A stretch of 62,029 nt of DNA from Micractinium sp. NFX-FRZ (Eukaryota; Chlorophyta; Trebouxiophyceae; Chlorellales; Chlorellaceae). The notes below the pieces were generated by a model. The model made no database searches and was not told where the DNA came from. It saw only the letters and a program-made list of their open reading frames with translations. The translations under genes and the position numbers were made by a program. This document shows, in pieces, positions 10,968 to 20,878 of this stretch; the first letter of the stretch is position 1, and every line of letters starts with the position of its first letter. Where the stretch lies: NCBI GenBank assembly GCA_029339195.1, contig JAPTJF010000383.1, forward strand, positions 1 through 62,029, in the 5' to 3' direction.

Positions 10968-11196
10968 TTCTTCTTCTTCTGCCTGAAGTCGAAACCCAGC
11001 CACCACACACACACAGGACGGCGTCCCGTCCCCGTCCCTGCAGGTGCTGGCGGCGGCAGCGCACGTGATGGAGCAGACTCTGGATCACTTGGAGAGTCGC
11101 TACGGGTCGGCACGCAACTATTTGAAGGCCATTGGCCTGTCGGACGCTGAGCTGGCAGGCATCGTGCGCAACCTGGCGGCGCCGCAGCGCAGCTAG
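6172..11196 (+). CDS. Tyrosine-specific / dual-specificity protein phosphatase (Y_phosphatase3 type)
   Basis: A 356-aa protein of the Tyr phosphatase family PF13350. Nine exons: 6172-6291, 6564-6656, 7562-7671, 8136-8317, 8831-8947, 9480-9614, 10021-10082, 10381-10479, 11044-11196. Key segments: GVNFRDLHTVGG and GRVYRSSQ (about residues 48-71), LESLGVKAVLDLRQPA, then the catalytic loop HCIHGKDRTG with Cys250 and Arg256 (the C-x5-R signature), followed by AVVQDYALSEALL, typical of the family. An insert of about 60 residues after the DLRQ segment holds a Gly/Ser run and a Cys motif (PCHRCTQDTC). No signal peptide or membrane segment is seen. Intron 2 uses a GC donor (CAG|GCGAGT); this is the only choice that keeps phase. 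The exon 4 acceptor is ambiguous by 6 nt (8136 or 8142). Introns 2, 3, 4, 5, 6, 7 and 8 contain copies of exon edges. Confidence 0.92.
6740..6801 (+). repeat. Copy of phosphatase exon 2 3' end in intron 2
   Basis: The segment resembles 6605-6666, the end of exon 2 plus donor, but is diverged. It carries a GT donor (CCAG|GTGGGT) where the real exon has GC. Its reading (GIQPGGVHRIHP) is a degraded form of GVIQPGRVYRSS, so it is judged non-coding. Confidence 0.75.
7087..7250. repeat. Long inverted repeat A (hairpin) in phosphatase intron 2
   Basis: Arms 7087-7137 and 7200-7250 are reverse complements over 51 nt with one mismatch. The 62-nt loop contains a 17-nt direct repeat (TGTTATCCAAGGATTAC). 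The transcript would fold into a long stem like algal miRNA/siRNA precursors or the ends of a foldback element. Confidence 0.95.
7256..7333. repeat. Inverted repeat B (hairpin) next to hairpin A
   Basis: Arms 7256-7285 and 7304-7333 are perfect 30-nt reverse complements, with an 18-nt loop. It lies 5 nt after hairpin A in the same intron and on the sense strand of the phosphatase transcript. Confidence 0.95.
7770..7838 (+). repeat. Copy of phosphatase exon 3 3' end in intron 3
   Basis: It resembles 7621-7685 (GGTGGGGTGCAAGACGG..., CAACATACGGCAGGCG..., GTGAGGGGG). A second homologous block follows each copy (GCCCGTTGCTGCGGGCTGCAA near 7713, GCCCGTCGGCTGCGGGCTGCAA near 7902), so the duplicated unit spans exon end and intron start. 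Confidence 0.75.
8592..8655 (+). repeat. Copy of the phosphatase exon 5 acceptor and 5' part
   Basis: About 55 nt match 8824-8882 closely: an acceptor CCCAG, then codons for VDLLPTRVSLRILWELP. After WELP the copy diverges and the frame runs into a stop, whereas the 8831 exon continues in frame to the next donor. It could be an alternative acceptor but not a complete exon. Confidence 0.85.
8996..9220 (+). repeat. Two copies of phosphatase exon 5 3' end in intron 5
   Basis: Segments at about 9007-9081 and 9152-9220 resemble the exon 5 end at 8892-8958, including the donor GCGG|GTCAGTG (GTGGCGGGTCAGTGGGG in the first copy). Both are diverged and non-coding. Confidence 0.8.
9685..9845 (+). repeat. 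Two copies of the catalytic-loop exon end in intron 6
   Basis: The real exon 6 end (9591-9614, GGTGCACTGCATCCACG) recurs at about 9696-9714 and 9808-9825 with a few changes, each followed by related intron sequence (GGGACAGGGCAGG, CGTTGAGGGGTG). Confidence 0.9.
10266..10313 (+). repeat. Copy of the exon 8 acceptor and 5' end upstream of exon 8
   Basis: GCAGGCTGTGGGTCAATACT and the following ATGCCCTGTCCGAAGCGCTG match the start of exon 8 at 10378-10422 with few changes. Confidence 0.85.
10605..10665 (+). repeat. Copy of the exon 8 3' end and donor in intron 8
   Basis: GAGAAGCGGGGGCTGCTGGG... through ACCTGACCACCAATCAGGTG resembles 10429-10486. It retains a CAG|GTGGGA donor but lacks a paired acceptor. 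Confidence 0.85.
10938..10980 (+). repeat. (TTC)n microsatellite in phosphatase intron 8
   Basis: An almost pure TTC tract just upstream of the last exon of the phosphatase gene. It may also act as a polypyrimidine-rich stretch. Confidence 0.95.
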
Positions 11197-11442
11197 CCTA
11201 GCCCTGAGGGCAGCATAGTCAGCAGGGGGAGGCCAGGGCTGCCACGTCATCGTGCGCGACCTGGCTGCTCCGGCGTGCAGCAGCTAGGGCAGCCGCACCA
11301 GTGGGGAGAAGTAACGCCCATCTTTGCATGTCAAGACTCCCTCCTCCACACCCTCACAACACACCTCACTGCAACATGATCAAACTCTGGGCTGCCACGG
11401 CATCGTGCGCGACCTGGCTGCGCAACGGCACAGCAGCTAGGC
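11156..11442 (+). repeat. Triplicated phosphatase CDS end including the stop codon
   Basis: The last codons and stop (CATCGTGCGCAACCTGGCGG ... CAGCTAG, 11158-11196) recur at about 11247-11286 and 11399-11440 (CATCGTGCGCGACCTGGCTG ... CAGCAGCTAG). The two extra copies lie in the 3' flank. Confidence 0.9.
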
Positions 11443-12315
11443 TGCCCGCACTGCGCAGTCTGCTGGCAGCATCGGTGTGCTACTGCCCAGCTTGGCAAGC
11501 AATTGCCCACGCCGCCACGCTGTCCACATGCAGCAGGCAGCTGGGCCGGGCTCCCTCAGTTACTCGTGGATGCCAGAGGGGGGTGCAGAGGTTCAGGCAG
11601 ATTCTGAAGGATGACTCACCTCAGAGGCCGTGCCAGGTGGGGCAGCATGGCAGAGGAATGAAAGGGTGCACCGGCGTGTGAGCAAGGGCGCAGCAGGTCG
11701 GGTCTGGCGCTGATTTGGGTTAGGAGACTGCATGCCGTACTTGTTTGCTTGCATTGGAGGGGGAGCCGACGCACCGAGTCGGTGCAACGATTATTGCAAC
11801 CGGAGCCGAGCAGTACTAGGAAATAGTGGCGTGCTTCGGCAGTGGGGTTGATGCAAGGAAACGTTGCCGCAGCAAGGCACTTGAGCGCGGATTGCTATGG
11901 ATGTGAGCAAGTGGGTGTCAGCACGGAGGGCTGGAGGGCTGGAGGGCAGGACGGCAGCGCAAGGCGTTGGCAACTGCAAGAGATGGCACATTCTTATTAT
12001 GGTCAAGGGCGACGCCTTGCATTGATGGCAGAGGAAAGCAAGGGGGGACATGTCGTCATCTCGTAGCGTCACAATGTTTCAACTAATCAAGCATCATGCT
12101 GCTGGATGATCAAGCTGAGCTTGGCATGGCGCCGATTGTGGGCGGGGTCGGAGGCAACAGCAACGGGTGCGCGTGCGGGTTGCGCTCGTGTCATGGATGC
12201 CACAGCCCAGCTCTCCCCTGGGGCACTAGCTGGGACGATGCGAGGCAGCATTGAATTGCCAGTGGGTGGTGCTCCTATCTCCTATATTGTTGCAGGGGCT
12301 GGCGGGCTCTGGTGA
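11443..12315. other. Convergent intergenic region, no gene seen
   Basis: It lies between the 3' ends of the phosphatase (+) and the receptor kinase (-) and should hold both 3'UTRs. I found no clear TGTAA for either gene and no supported coding exon. Confidence 0.5.
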
Positions 12316-15300
12316 TCAGGCAGAGAAGCGACCCCGGGGTGCAGCAGCACCCGGCTCCCCCGGCAGTGCAAGGCCCCGCAGCCCCGCTGGCTCGGCCTCT
12401 TGAATTGCAGGGCCCAGCTGGCCCGCTGCCAGCGGGCCAGCGCGGCGATCCATCCAGCCACGCAGGCGCTGCAGCAGCTGGGGCGCTGTGGGGCGGCTGC
12501 CAGGGTCTTCAACTAGGCACTCGGAAATGAGGTCGCTCACCTCCTGCAGGCCACAGGTGGAAGCAGCAGGGGGCAGTGCCAGCAAGGCAGGGCGATGAGC
12601 AACAAGAGCAGCAGCGGGGGCGGTGCCAGCAAGGCAGGCCGGCGGGCATGTGTGCAAGTGCAGTGCATGTGAGTGCCGGCAGCGTGATGGACACATGCCG
12701 GTGCACACCAGATGGGGAAGGGGGAGCAGGCGGAAGGGAAGCAGGGGCAGCTGACCAGAGCGCACGGCCCCTCGCATGTGGTGGCGCTCATCCGGCTCAC
12801 TCGCACACCCACACAAACACTCAAAAAAAGGGGGCAGGCCGGAAAGGTGGAGAAGAACAACAGATGCGAAGCAGGGCCGAAAAAGAAAAGGCGAAAAAGG
12901 AAAGACGGGGGCTCATATACACACACACACAAACACACACTCAAAAAAAGGGGACAAACCGAACAGGTGGAGAAGAACAACACGTGCAGAAGGGCCGAAA
13001 AAGGAAGATGAAAAAGCAGCCCACCTGGGGGCATTCCTCGGGCACCAGCGGCATCCGCATCACCCCCCTCCTGGGCCGCTCCCCGGTCACAATCTGCGGG
13101 GCACCAGCGCGTGAAACCCCATCACAAGTTTCAAACTAAGAAAGGCGTAGACACGTGGCTGCGCATTCGTCAAACCATGCGCTCACGTTGCAGCCTGCGG
13201 TGCACCTCCAGCCTCCGCCCAGCCTCTGCGCCCCTTCCGCCATGCACTTGGTTCCTCCACCACAGCTTGCCCCCTGGATCACACCACCCCAACACCAAAA
13301 ATGTGCAAGGAAGGTGTCGTCCAACCACCCCCATGCGCCTGCCCGGCCCCCCTTTTGCCCCTTTCAGCAGTGCGTGGATACTTCTTCCTCCCCCCCCGCT
13401 TGCCTCGTGCAGCAGCACCCCAAAGGAGAAGATGTCTGCGGCCTGCGTGACCTGCCGGCTGCCCAGCAGCACTTCGGGGGCGATCCAGGCAAAGGTGCCC
13501 ACCTGCAGCGTGGGATGGGGAGGGGGCAGGGGTGAGCGGGGTGGGGTGGAAGAAGGGGGCACAGGCAGGCGCTGTGCCCACCACCTGCCCGCCAGGTGGA
13601 GGGGGAGCGAGGGGCGGGGGTAGTGTGAGTGGGGCCTGGCCGCGGGGATGGGTGCCTAGTCTCAGAACGGTGGTGCAAGGCAGGGCGAGGCGAGGCAAGG
13701 CAGGGCAGGGCGGGACAAGGCAGGGTGGGCGAGGGGGCAGCGCAGGCAGGGCTGGCAGAGCAGAGGCGAGGCGGCAGCAGCGCACCGGCGGCGGCATCCG
13801 ACAGGCAAGGCAAGAAAGCAGGGCATGGCCAAGGCTGGCAGGGCAGGGGCGCGGGCATGAGGAGAGAAGAGCTGCGTTGAGAGCACACGGCATGGATGAC
13901 GCAGGGCACAACTGCGCCTGCATAGATGACGCACAGAGTTATGAGGGCGCAACACGCAGACATACACCCATTGTGAGGGCGCAACACGCAGACACACGCA
14001 CGCACGCACACACACACAGAAGGCGGCAGCAGCGCACCAGCGGCACGTCCGACAGGAAGCTGTGCTCCAGGTGGCGGGAGAAGGCGACGTCTGCCAGCTT
14101 GGCGCAGCCTGATGCGGTGAGCAGCACGTTGCTGCGCCGTTACGGGAGGGGTGCGTGGGGCGGCCAGGCAAGGTTAGGGGCAGAGGCTAGAGGTCGGCCG
14201 GTGTTGATAAAGGGCGTTCTGGAATGCCGACTTCAGGCCAGCTTGAGCTGCAGGCCCTGTAGCGCAGGGGGCTGGCTGGCTATAGAGCGCCCCTCACTAG
14301 CAGTACATGTTGGATTTGCCAGCGTGTGACTGGGCTCTGGCAAGCTGCACCTGCCCACAGCCCACTCCAGTCTGGGAGTCCCCCCCAACAAAATCCTGAG
14401 CCCCCCACCTGCTCTTCACATCCATGTGGACCACGCCCTGCACAGCACAGCATGCCACAGCACGTGCCAGTGGGGCACAGCACGCAAGCACAGCGTGGGA
14501 ATGAGTGCGGGGCCAGTCTGAACAGCAACAGGTGGCGTCGCTGGGAGGTGCCAAGAGCGGCCCTCTGGCCGGTAACAAGGGGGAGCCACCCCCCCCTACT
14601 TGTCGCTAGTGCATCGTGACCTTTCCCAAGCTGCCTGTGCGCACCCCTGGTGGCTCCCTCTGGCCCTGCTATGTCCAGACGTCTGCCGGAACGTGCCCAA
14701 ATGTGCAGGCGCCCACCTTGCTGGCCCCACCCTGGCTGAGCGCCCTGCCCAAAACGTGCAGGCACCGCAACCACACTTCTCCCCTCCCACCCCTCCCACC
14801 CCACCCACCCTGCTGTGCAGGTAGTTGAGCGCCGTGGCCACCTCGTAAGCCACCCGCCTGCCCCTGCGATGCCACCCAAACAGGCGCTGCTGCGTGCCCG
14901 ACACCAGCACCTCCAGAGCAGAGTGCAGGTCCCGTCCTGCTTGCAAAAGGGGCGGGTGGCACACGCTGTGAATGCTGTGATGCTGTGCTGTGAGAGTGCA
15001 GGTCCCGCCCTGCAGGCCGGGGCGGGAGGTTGGGCACCCATGGGCGGTCTGGGGTGTGGGCGGCCCAGGGCGGGCGGCACACACTAAGAAGATGCTGTGA
15101 ACGCTGTGGTGCTGTGAGCTTGTCCACCCCACCCCACCCACCCCGCCCACCCTCTGCACACGCACACCCCTGACTACCGCACCCTGCCCACTCCCACGCA
15201 GCTCATCCAGACTCACACCCTTCACCACCCCCACTCCTCCCACCCCCGCTCACATAGGCTGACTCAGACCCCTTACCCCCCCACCCCACCCACACCATCT

Positions 15301-18300
15301 GCTCACCCTCTGCATACTCCATCAGCACGCCGCCCTTGGTGCCCCGCAGCACGACGCCGTAGAAGGAGATCACGTGGGGGTGGCGCAGCTCCTGCGGGGA
15401 GGCTCAATGCGGGCTGTGGGTGTGCGGGTGTGTGGGTGGGGTGGGGGGCGCAGCGGGGACGAGGGAGTGGGTCACGCGAAGCCAACAACGTGCAAGGATG
15501 TACAGGTCACACACACATGCACATGGCCTCCCTAACTGCAGCAGCAGCGCCTCGGTGAGCAACGCCTCCTGCGCCCACCACACCTGGCGCACATGCAAAC
15601 AAGTACGGGTCACACACACAGAAACACGCACAGAAGCAGGCATGCCAGCGGCACATGCGAAGCCAGAAATGCAATGATGCCCCATTACAGAACACCCACA
15701 CCCACACCCCGCCACACACACACACAGCGGCGTCCCCTGTCCCCTGCATGCCTCACACACACACGCCCTGCTGCCAGCACCGCCCCCTCCTCCCACACAC
15801 GCACACACACACACGCGCACCTGCAGCAGCAGCGCCTCTGTAAGGAACGCCTCCTGCACAGACCGTGACGCACACAGCTCCATCTCCTTGACGGCTATCA
15901 ACTCCCCCCGGTACAGCGCCTTGAACACGTGGGCGCTGCCGGCGGATGGGAGGGGCAGGGGGAAGGGGAGGGTGGGTGGGTGGGGTGAGGCTTGGGCGCG
16001 CCTGCCTGCCTTTCTGCCTGCCTGCCCGCCCTCCCACCAAGTCTTCTGCCCACCCGCCCACCATGTCCCGCCCTTGCCTTCACTCCATCCCCGCAAGTGA
16101 CCAGAAAACCTCAAAAACCCGCACCAAGCGGCCCACCTGGCGCCGCTGCCCAGCTCCCGGGGCTTGCCGTTTGGCCAGTGCAGGTACGTCACCGCCTCAG
16201 GCAGCACCAGCCACTCCCGCAGGCGGGTGGGCAGCGCCTCTGGCGACAGAATCGTGTGCTGCGGCTCGCCTGGCGAGCTGCCAGCCCTGCCGTCGGGCAG
16301 GAGGCCAGCCGCCGCTGCCGCCTCCACTTGTGCCACGTGCTGCACGAGCTCTGGGAGCGCCTGGGCCCCGCAGAACAGCAGGCCGCTGCTGCCGGCCAGC
16401 ATGGCAGATCGGGAGAGGGGGCGCACCGAGGCGCCGGGGGTGAGCAGGCCGCTGCCGCTGCTGGCCATGCTGGCCGCGGCTGTGGAGGGGGTGCCGGCGG
16501 CGCTGCACAGCACGCTGGGCTGCCGCCGCGCGGCCGGCTCGTCCTGCTGCTGGGGGGTCAGGAGGCGGGACGGTTGAGAAGCCGCAGCTGGCGCTGCCGC
16601 TGCTGCGGCGCCTGGGGCACGGGCAGCTGGGCTGCCGGCTGCATCGCTGCTGTCGCCACGTGCTGCCGAGGCTAAAGGCGGCGGGTGTAGTGGCGGCCGG
16701 CTCGGCTCGCCATGTGGCACGGGCGCGCTGGCTGCTGTGGTCAGGCGGGGCGGCCACCTGGCACCGGGCCCCGGCTGTGGCGCCAACGGCACGCCGCCGT
16801 CTGCTCGGGCGGCAGCGTCTGGTGCAGCTGCTGCTGGGACCAGGTTGCATCCGGAGCTGCTGCCAAGGGTGGCTGGCGGCCAGCTCCGCTTGCTGCCTGC
16901 CAAGCCAGCGCCTTCTGCTGCAAAGGGCGACGCTACTGCTGCTGCTGCTGCTGCGAACGGCGCCGCTGCTGCTTCCGCCGCTGCTGCAAAGGGCGGCGCT
17001 GCTGCTGCTGCTGGTGCTGCTGCAAAGGGCGCCGTTGCTGCTTCCGCCGCTGCTGCAAAGGGCGGCGCTGCTGCTTCCGCCGCTGCTGCAAAGGGCGGCG
17101 CTGCTGATGCTGCTGCTGCAAAGGGCGAGGCTGCTGGTGCTGCTGCAAAGGGCGCCGCCGCTGCTTCCGCTGCTGCTGCAAAGGGCGATGTCATGCCGCT
17201 GCTGCCCGTCCATGTGAGGGCCACTGGGGGGGCACACAACACGCCCTGCTGATGTTGTGACCGTTGGTGTTGCGGCATTGCCGCCCCACCAGGCTGCGTG
17301 GGCGGGACGTGGGGGATGGGGCCGCCGCTCCCTGTGCCGCTGCCGCCGCTGCCTGCCTCCAGGCCGCTGCTGCTCCTATTCAGCTGCCCGCTCGCCTGCA
17401 GCTTGAGGGCTGCCAGCTGGAGGTCTCGCAGGCGCCGCTGCCGGCGGCGGCGCATCAGCAGGAAGGCACCGCCTGCCAGCGCAAGGGCAGCGAGCGTGCT
17501 GCCGACTGCGATGCCTGCCACCGCTCCGGCTGGCAGGCCATCGTCCGTTGGTGAATCTCTTACATACAGGATTGAGGAGGGGTTGAGCAGCATGTGCTCC
17601 TCGCTGTTTTCTGCTTTCATCACTCCCAGATCGGCGCGCACGCCCAGCGTGCCAGCTGCAGGGTGGAGGCGGGGTGGTGTTGTTGTGGTGGCATGGCGGC
17701 AAGGGGGGGCATGCTGTTTGGCAGCAGCAGGAGGGGAGCAGGCAAGGGCAGGAGAGTGGTGGCGCTTGCGTGAACAAGCGGTTCACGCGAGGTGGCCCAG
17801 GGCAGGGCATGCTGGTGCAAATGCCTTGAATTTAATGCCTTGCCTGGTTTCAGAGCAAGCGATGCATCAAGTGCAAATTGTACAAGGCACACACAACAAG
17901 TGCCTGCTGATGCAATTGGATGCAACACGTGTCTTGCCTGGCTTCAGGATGAAGGCCAGGCACTGCTCTTCGGCCAGGCACTGCTGCGCCAGCTGGGCGG
18001 GCGGGCCCATGCGGATGCACTCCTGCAGGTCCGGCCTGCACCGTGGGCAGGCAGCGCATGCGGGTTGCAGGGATCAGTTGAATTGTAAACATTTCGGCTT
18101 GGTTTGCAAGGGCCAGAGGGTGAACGCCGCGCAGGCAGCAGCGAAAAGCCGGCACTGCTGTGGTGCCGCTGCATGCCTGCCAGGGGGCGTCGCATGCACT
18201 TGGCTGGTCAGGCTGCGTTGAGCAGTGGCAGCAAGCAGGACGCAGCAGCCCCTGGGCTGGGCTGGGCGGCCGGGGAGAGGGGGAGGCGGAGGGAAGGCGG

Positions 18301-20878
18301 GGGGGCACCCCACCCACCCACCCACCCACCCAGCTGCCCACCCACCTCAGCGAGCCACTGCAGCTGTAGCGCCCCCAGGTGAAGAGGCCACGGCCGGGCA
18401 GGCGGCGGAAGCCCGGGAGCTCGGGGGCCCACACCCTCAGGGGTGCGCCTGAGGTGAAGCTGACGTCGGGCCCCTTGCCCAGCAGGAAGGGCGGCCAGCC
18501 CAGCACGGGGGTGGCCATCTGTTGGAAGCGGAGCTCGCCTGCAGCAGGCGGCGGCGCGCAGGAGCGGGCAGTGGTGGAGGGAGACGGGGGCAGGTGGGGC
18601 GGGCTGAAGAGAGGGCGGGGCGTGCTTTGGATGATCGCACTGTGCCGCTGCCTGGCTGGGTGAAAAATGCAGGCTGCAGGCAGGCGAGCTGGTCGGCTGG
18701 CGCAGCTGGGTGGGTGGATGGGTGGGCAGTTGGGTGAGGTGGCCAGCCTTGGCGGGAGGTGAGCAGGCACTTACACTGTCGGTACCCTAGGCTCACGAGC
18801 GGCTGCTGCACGTTGCCGCTGTCAAAGCTGCAGCGCACAACAGGGAGGTCGGTGCGGAGCAAGAGAGGGCAGGGCGGCAGCGGTGAAGCAGGTGCTGCCA
18901 AGGCAACATCAGCATTAATTTGCCCTGGTCACACATCCACACAGCCAGGTGGCAGCCAAGGGTCATGCACTCGCACTCGGCTAGCTGTGCTCGCCCCACC
19001 CCGCCTCTGCTCACCTGCACCCCCCTTCCTGTGCCGCACAACCGACCCGCAGCCCACCCCACCCCCAGCTCCCCCGCCCGGCCCCCGCTGCTTGCCTGCA
19101 CCCCCCCTCCAGCGGGCACCAGTTCCAGCAGTTGCAGAGGCCCAGCCCCTGGCTGGCCGCCAGGCGGCAGCGCTCGCAGCAGGCCTCGGCAGATGGGGCA
19201 TCGCTGGGAGGCCCCACCACGTCCCCATCCATCACGGAATGGGGGCCCACGATGCAGCCCAGGTCTTGAGGGCTTTGGGGGGGCACCACTAGCGCGCCTG
19301 GCGCCAGCTGGCCGGGAGGCACACCCACCACCTCGCCGTCCCCCTCGAACAGACGGCTGACGGCCTGCAGAGGTTGGGCGCAGGAGAGGTGGAGGGCGGC
19401 AGGGGAGGTGGGCGGGGAAGCGGGTTGGCAGAGGGCGCGGGGCGAGGGGGGACGGCTTGGTGGGGTGCGGTTGTGTGGGCGAGTCGAGCGCCGCCGCCGC
19501 AGCAGCATTGTGGCTCAGTGAGAGTGCTACTGTGGAGCGCGTCTCTCAAAGTGCTACACACAGCAGCACCGCCAGCCGCTGCCAGCCAGCCAAACAGCCA
19601 GCCAGCCTGGCATCGCCTGGTCATTCACCACTCACCACTGGCTTGGACTCGGACTGCTGCAGCGTGACCACCCCGGGCGCTGTGAACGTGTTGCTGGGCC
19701 CCAGCCCCTCCTTTTTCAGCAGCGCCACCGGTGCGCTGGAGCAGCCGTCTATGCCTGCGGGGTCCGGGATCAGGGGGAAGTGGGGATGGCTTGAACAGAA
19801 AGAGGTGCACAGCAGGGGCTGCGTGCGGTCTGGACTGGGCGCCCCTGCCCCGTCCCACGCCACGCGGCTTAGCCCCCCGTTGCATGCACCCGCCCACCGC
19901 CCCCACAGCAAGCAGTCCGAACGGCGCCGGCGCCAAGCCCAGCCTGCGTGCCCCTTCTCCCCGCACCACTGCACTCTTGTCTGCTCCCACTCCCTCCCCA
20001 ACCAAATCACATGCAAGGTACAGCCTACTCATGGGCAAGGTACAACCAACTCACCGGCTAGGCATCGCTTACTCACCGGCAAGGTACAGCCAACTCACCG
20101 GCAAGGTACAGCACAATGGCGCGGCAGGCGGGCATGCCCACACAGTTTGTCGCCGCGTCGACGACGCTGGCAAAGGCGCAGCGGCCCGGCAGGGAGGTGA
20201 GGGGGCACTCCAGGTCAGCACCCAGGATGCCAGACCCTTCGTCCACAGCAAACCCGTAGAAGATGAGCGGCAGGCCGCGGGCGGGGAAGCCAGAAGTGGT
20301 GGCGCCGGCAGCAACGCCCGTCGCCGCCACCGGCAAGTGGACCGAGCATGGGGCGTCGGCGGGGCGGGCCAGCAGGCGGCACTCTTGATAGGCCAGGCGT
20401 GCGCTGCCTGGGGAGCCACCGGGGCAGCCGGCCTGCGCGGCGGGACGGGGGGCGTCAGCGGTGCACCCTGGGCTGATGTCGTAGGGAGTGGTGTGCGGGC
20501 GGGGCCCAGGCAGGCAGGCAAGCAGGCAGGCACACTTTAGCTCATCTCCCTACCTGCATAACGCCCTCAGAGACCACTTCTCACCTCGTCGGCGCAGTGC
20601 ATGAAGTATGCACATTTCTCTGCACGGCGGCACTGTGCTGAGCAGGTTGCGGCGTCGGCCGACGCCGCCGCCGCCGCTGTTGTGGGCAGGAGCTGCCCCG
20701 CGAGTGTGGTTGTCGGTATGATGACGGCCGTGCTGTTATCGGGCTCAGTGGCTTTGTAGACTCTGTCCGGACCCAAAATTGGGGGCTCCAGAGCGGGGCC
20801 CCCGCGAGCGAGAAGGGTTGCGAGCAGCACGCCCAGCGCTGCCGCTAGCACGCGCAGGCGCCGTGTGTCTGTCAGCAT
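12316..20878 (-). CDS. Receptor-like protein kinase (TKL/Raf-like kinase domain)
   Basis: A predicted 1241-aa membrane kinase. Sixteen exons: 20878-20585, 20432-20099, 19754-19636, 19364-19096, 18827-18775, 18538-18346, 18035-17938, 17655-16137, 15935-15821, 15391-15307, 14936-14809, 14437-14409, 14131-14038, 13502-13404, 13093-13025, 12543-12316. A signal peptide opens the protein (LRVLAAALGVLLATLLA). The ectodomain has Cys-rich modules recalling PAN/Apple domains (CSAQCRRAEKCAYFMHC; CNCWNWCPLEGGC). The membrane segment is about residues 494-521, followed by RRRRQRR. A long Ala/Pro/Ser juxtamembrane region holds PFAAAAEAAAP-type repeats. Kinase motifs: LGSGASAHVF, Lys976 in IAVKEM, Asp1075 in HMDVKSSN, Asp1093 in LADVAF (in place of DFG) and GTFAWIAPEVL. 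GC donors are likely at introns 4, 7 and 14; only intron 14 has no GT alternative. Confidence 0.88.
12803..13011 (-). repeat. 120-bp tandem duplication in kinase intron 15
   Basis: Two copies 120 bp apart share ACACTCAAAAAAAGGGG, AGGTGGAGAAGAACAACA and AGGGCCGAAAAAG. The unit is purine-rich on the plus strand and lies between the last two kinase exons. Confidence 0.9.
14919..15035 (-). repeat. Copy of the kinase exon 11 acceptor and 5' end
   Basis: Exon 11 begins at 14936. On the coding strand the intron upstream holds CTGCAG|GGCGGGACCTGCACTCT at about 14996-15018, nearly the same as the true acceptor and exon start (AAGCAG|GACGGGACCTGCAC). Flanking CTGTGA-rich sequence is duplicated too. 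Confidence 0.8.
15535..15880 (-). repeat. Copy of kinase exon 9 3' part in intron 9
   Basis: Plus-strand 15535-15580 matches 15821-15868 (GCAGCAGCAGCGCCTC... ACGCCTCCTGC). On the coding strand it reads QEALLTEALLLQ, a near-copy of QEAFLTEALLLQ at the end of exon 9. The copy is followed by CTTAGG-like sequence with no good donor. Confidence 0.8.
16917..17190 (-). repeat. Coding minisatellite, Ala/Pro/Phe repeats
   Basis: Imperfect tandem units containing GCAAAGGGCGG and CTGCTG runs within kinase exon 8 encode repeated PFAAAAEAAAP-like blocks in the cytoplasmic juxtamembrane linker. All six frames look open here because of the repeat. Confidence 0.9.
20013..20106 (-). repeat. 22-bp tandem repeat made of an exon end plus donor
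   Basis: The end of kinase exon 2 and its donor (coding strand CTGTACCTTGCCG|GTGAGTTGG) is repeated with an exact 22-bp period: donors at 20098, 20076 and 20054, then a decayed fourth unit near 20032. Only the first donor keeps the reading frame into exon 3, because 22 is not a multiple of three. Confidence 0.95.

Noticed and set aside
15404..16136. Continuation of the long kinase ORF past exon 8
   Set aside because: The open frame passes the CCAG|GTGGGC donor into intron sequence that lacks kinase motifs. Splicing to 15935 restores the glycine loop and the catalytic Lys.
16197..17237. Long minus- and plus-strand ORFs over the kinase juxtamembrane exon
   Set aside because: They arise from a trinucleotide-rich minisatellite that keeps all frames open; only the frame joined to the membrane segment and the kinase domain is phase-consistent.
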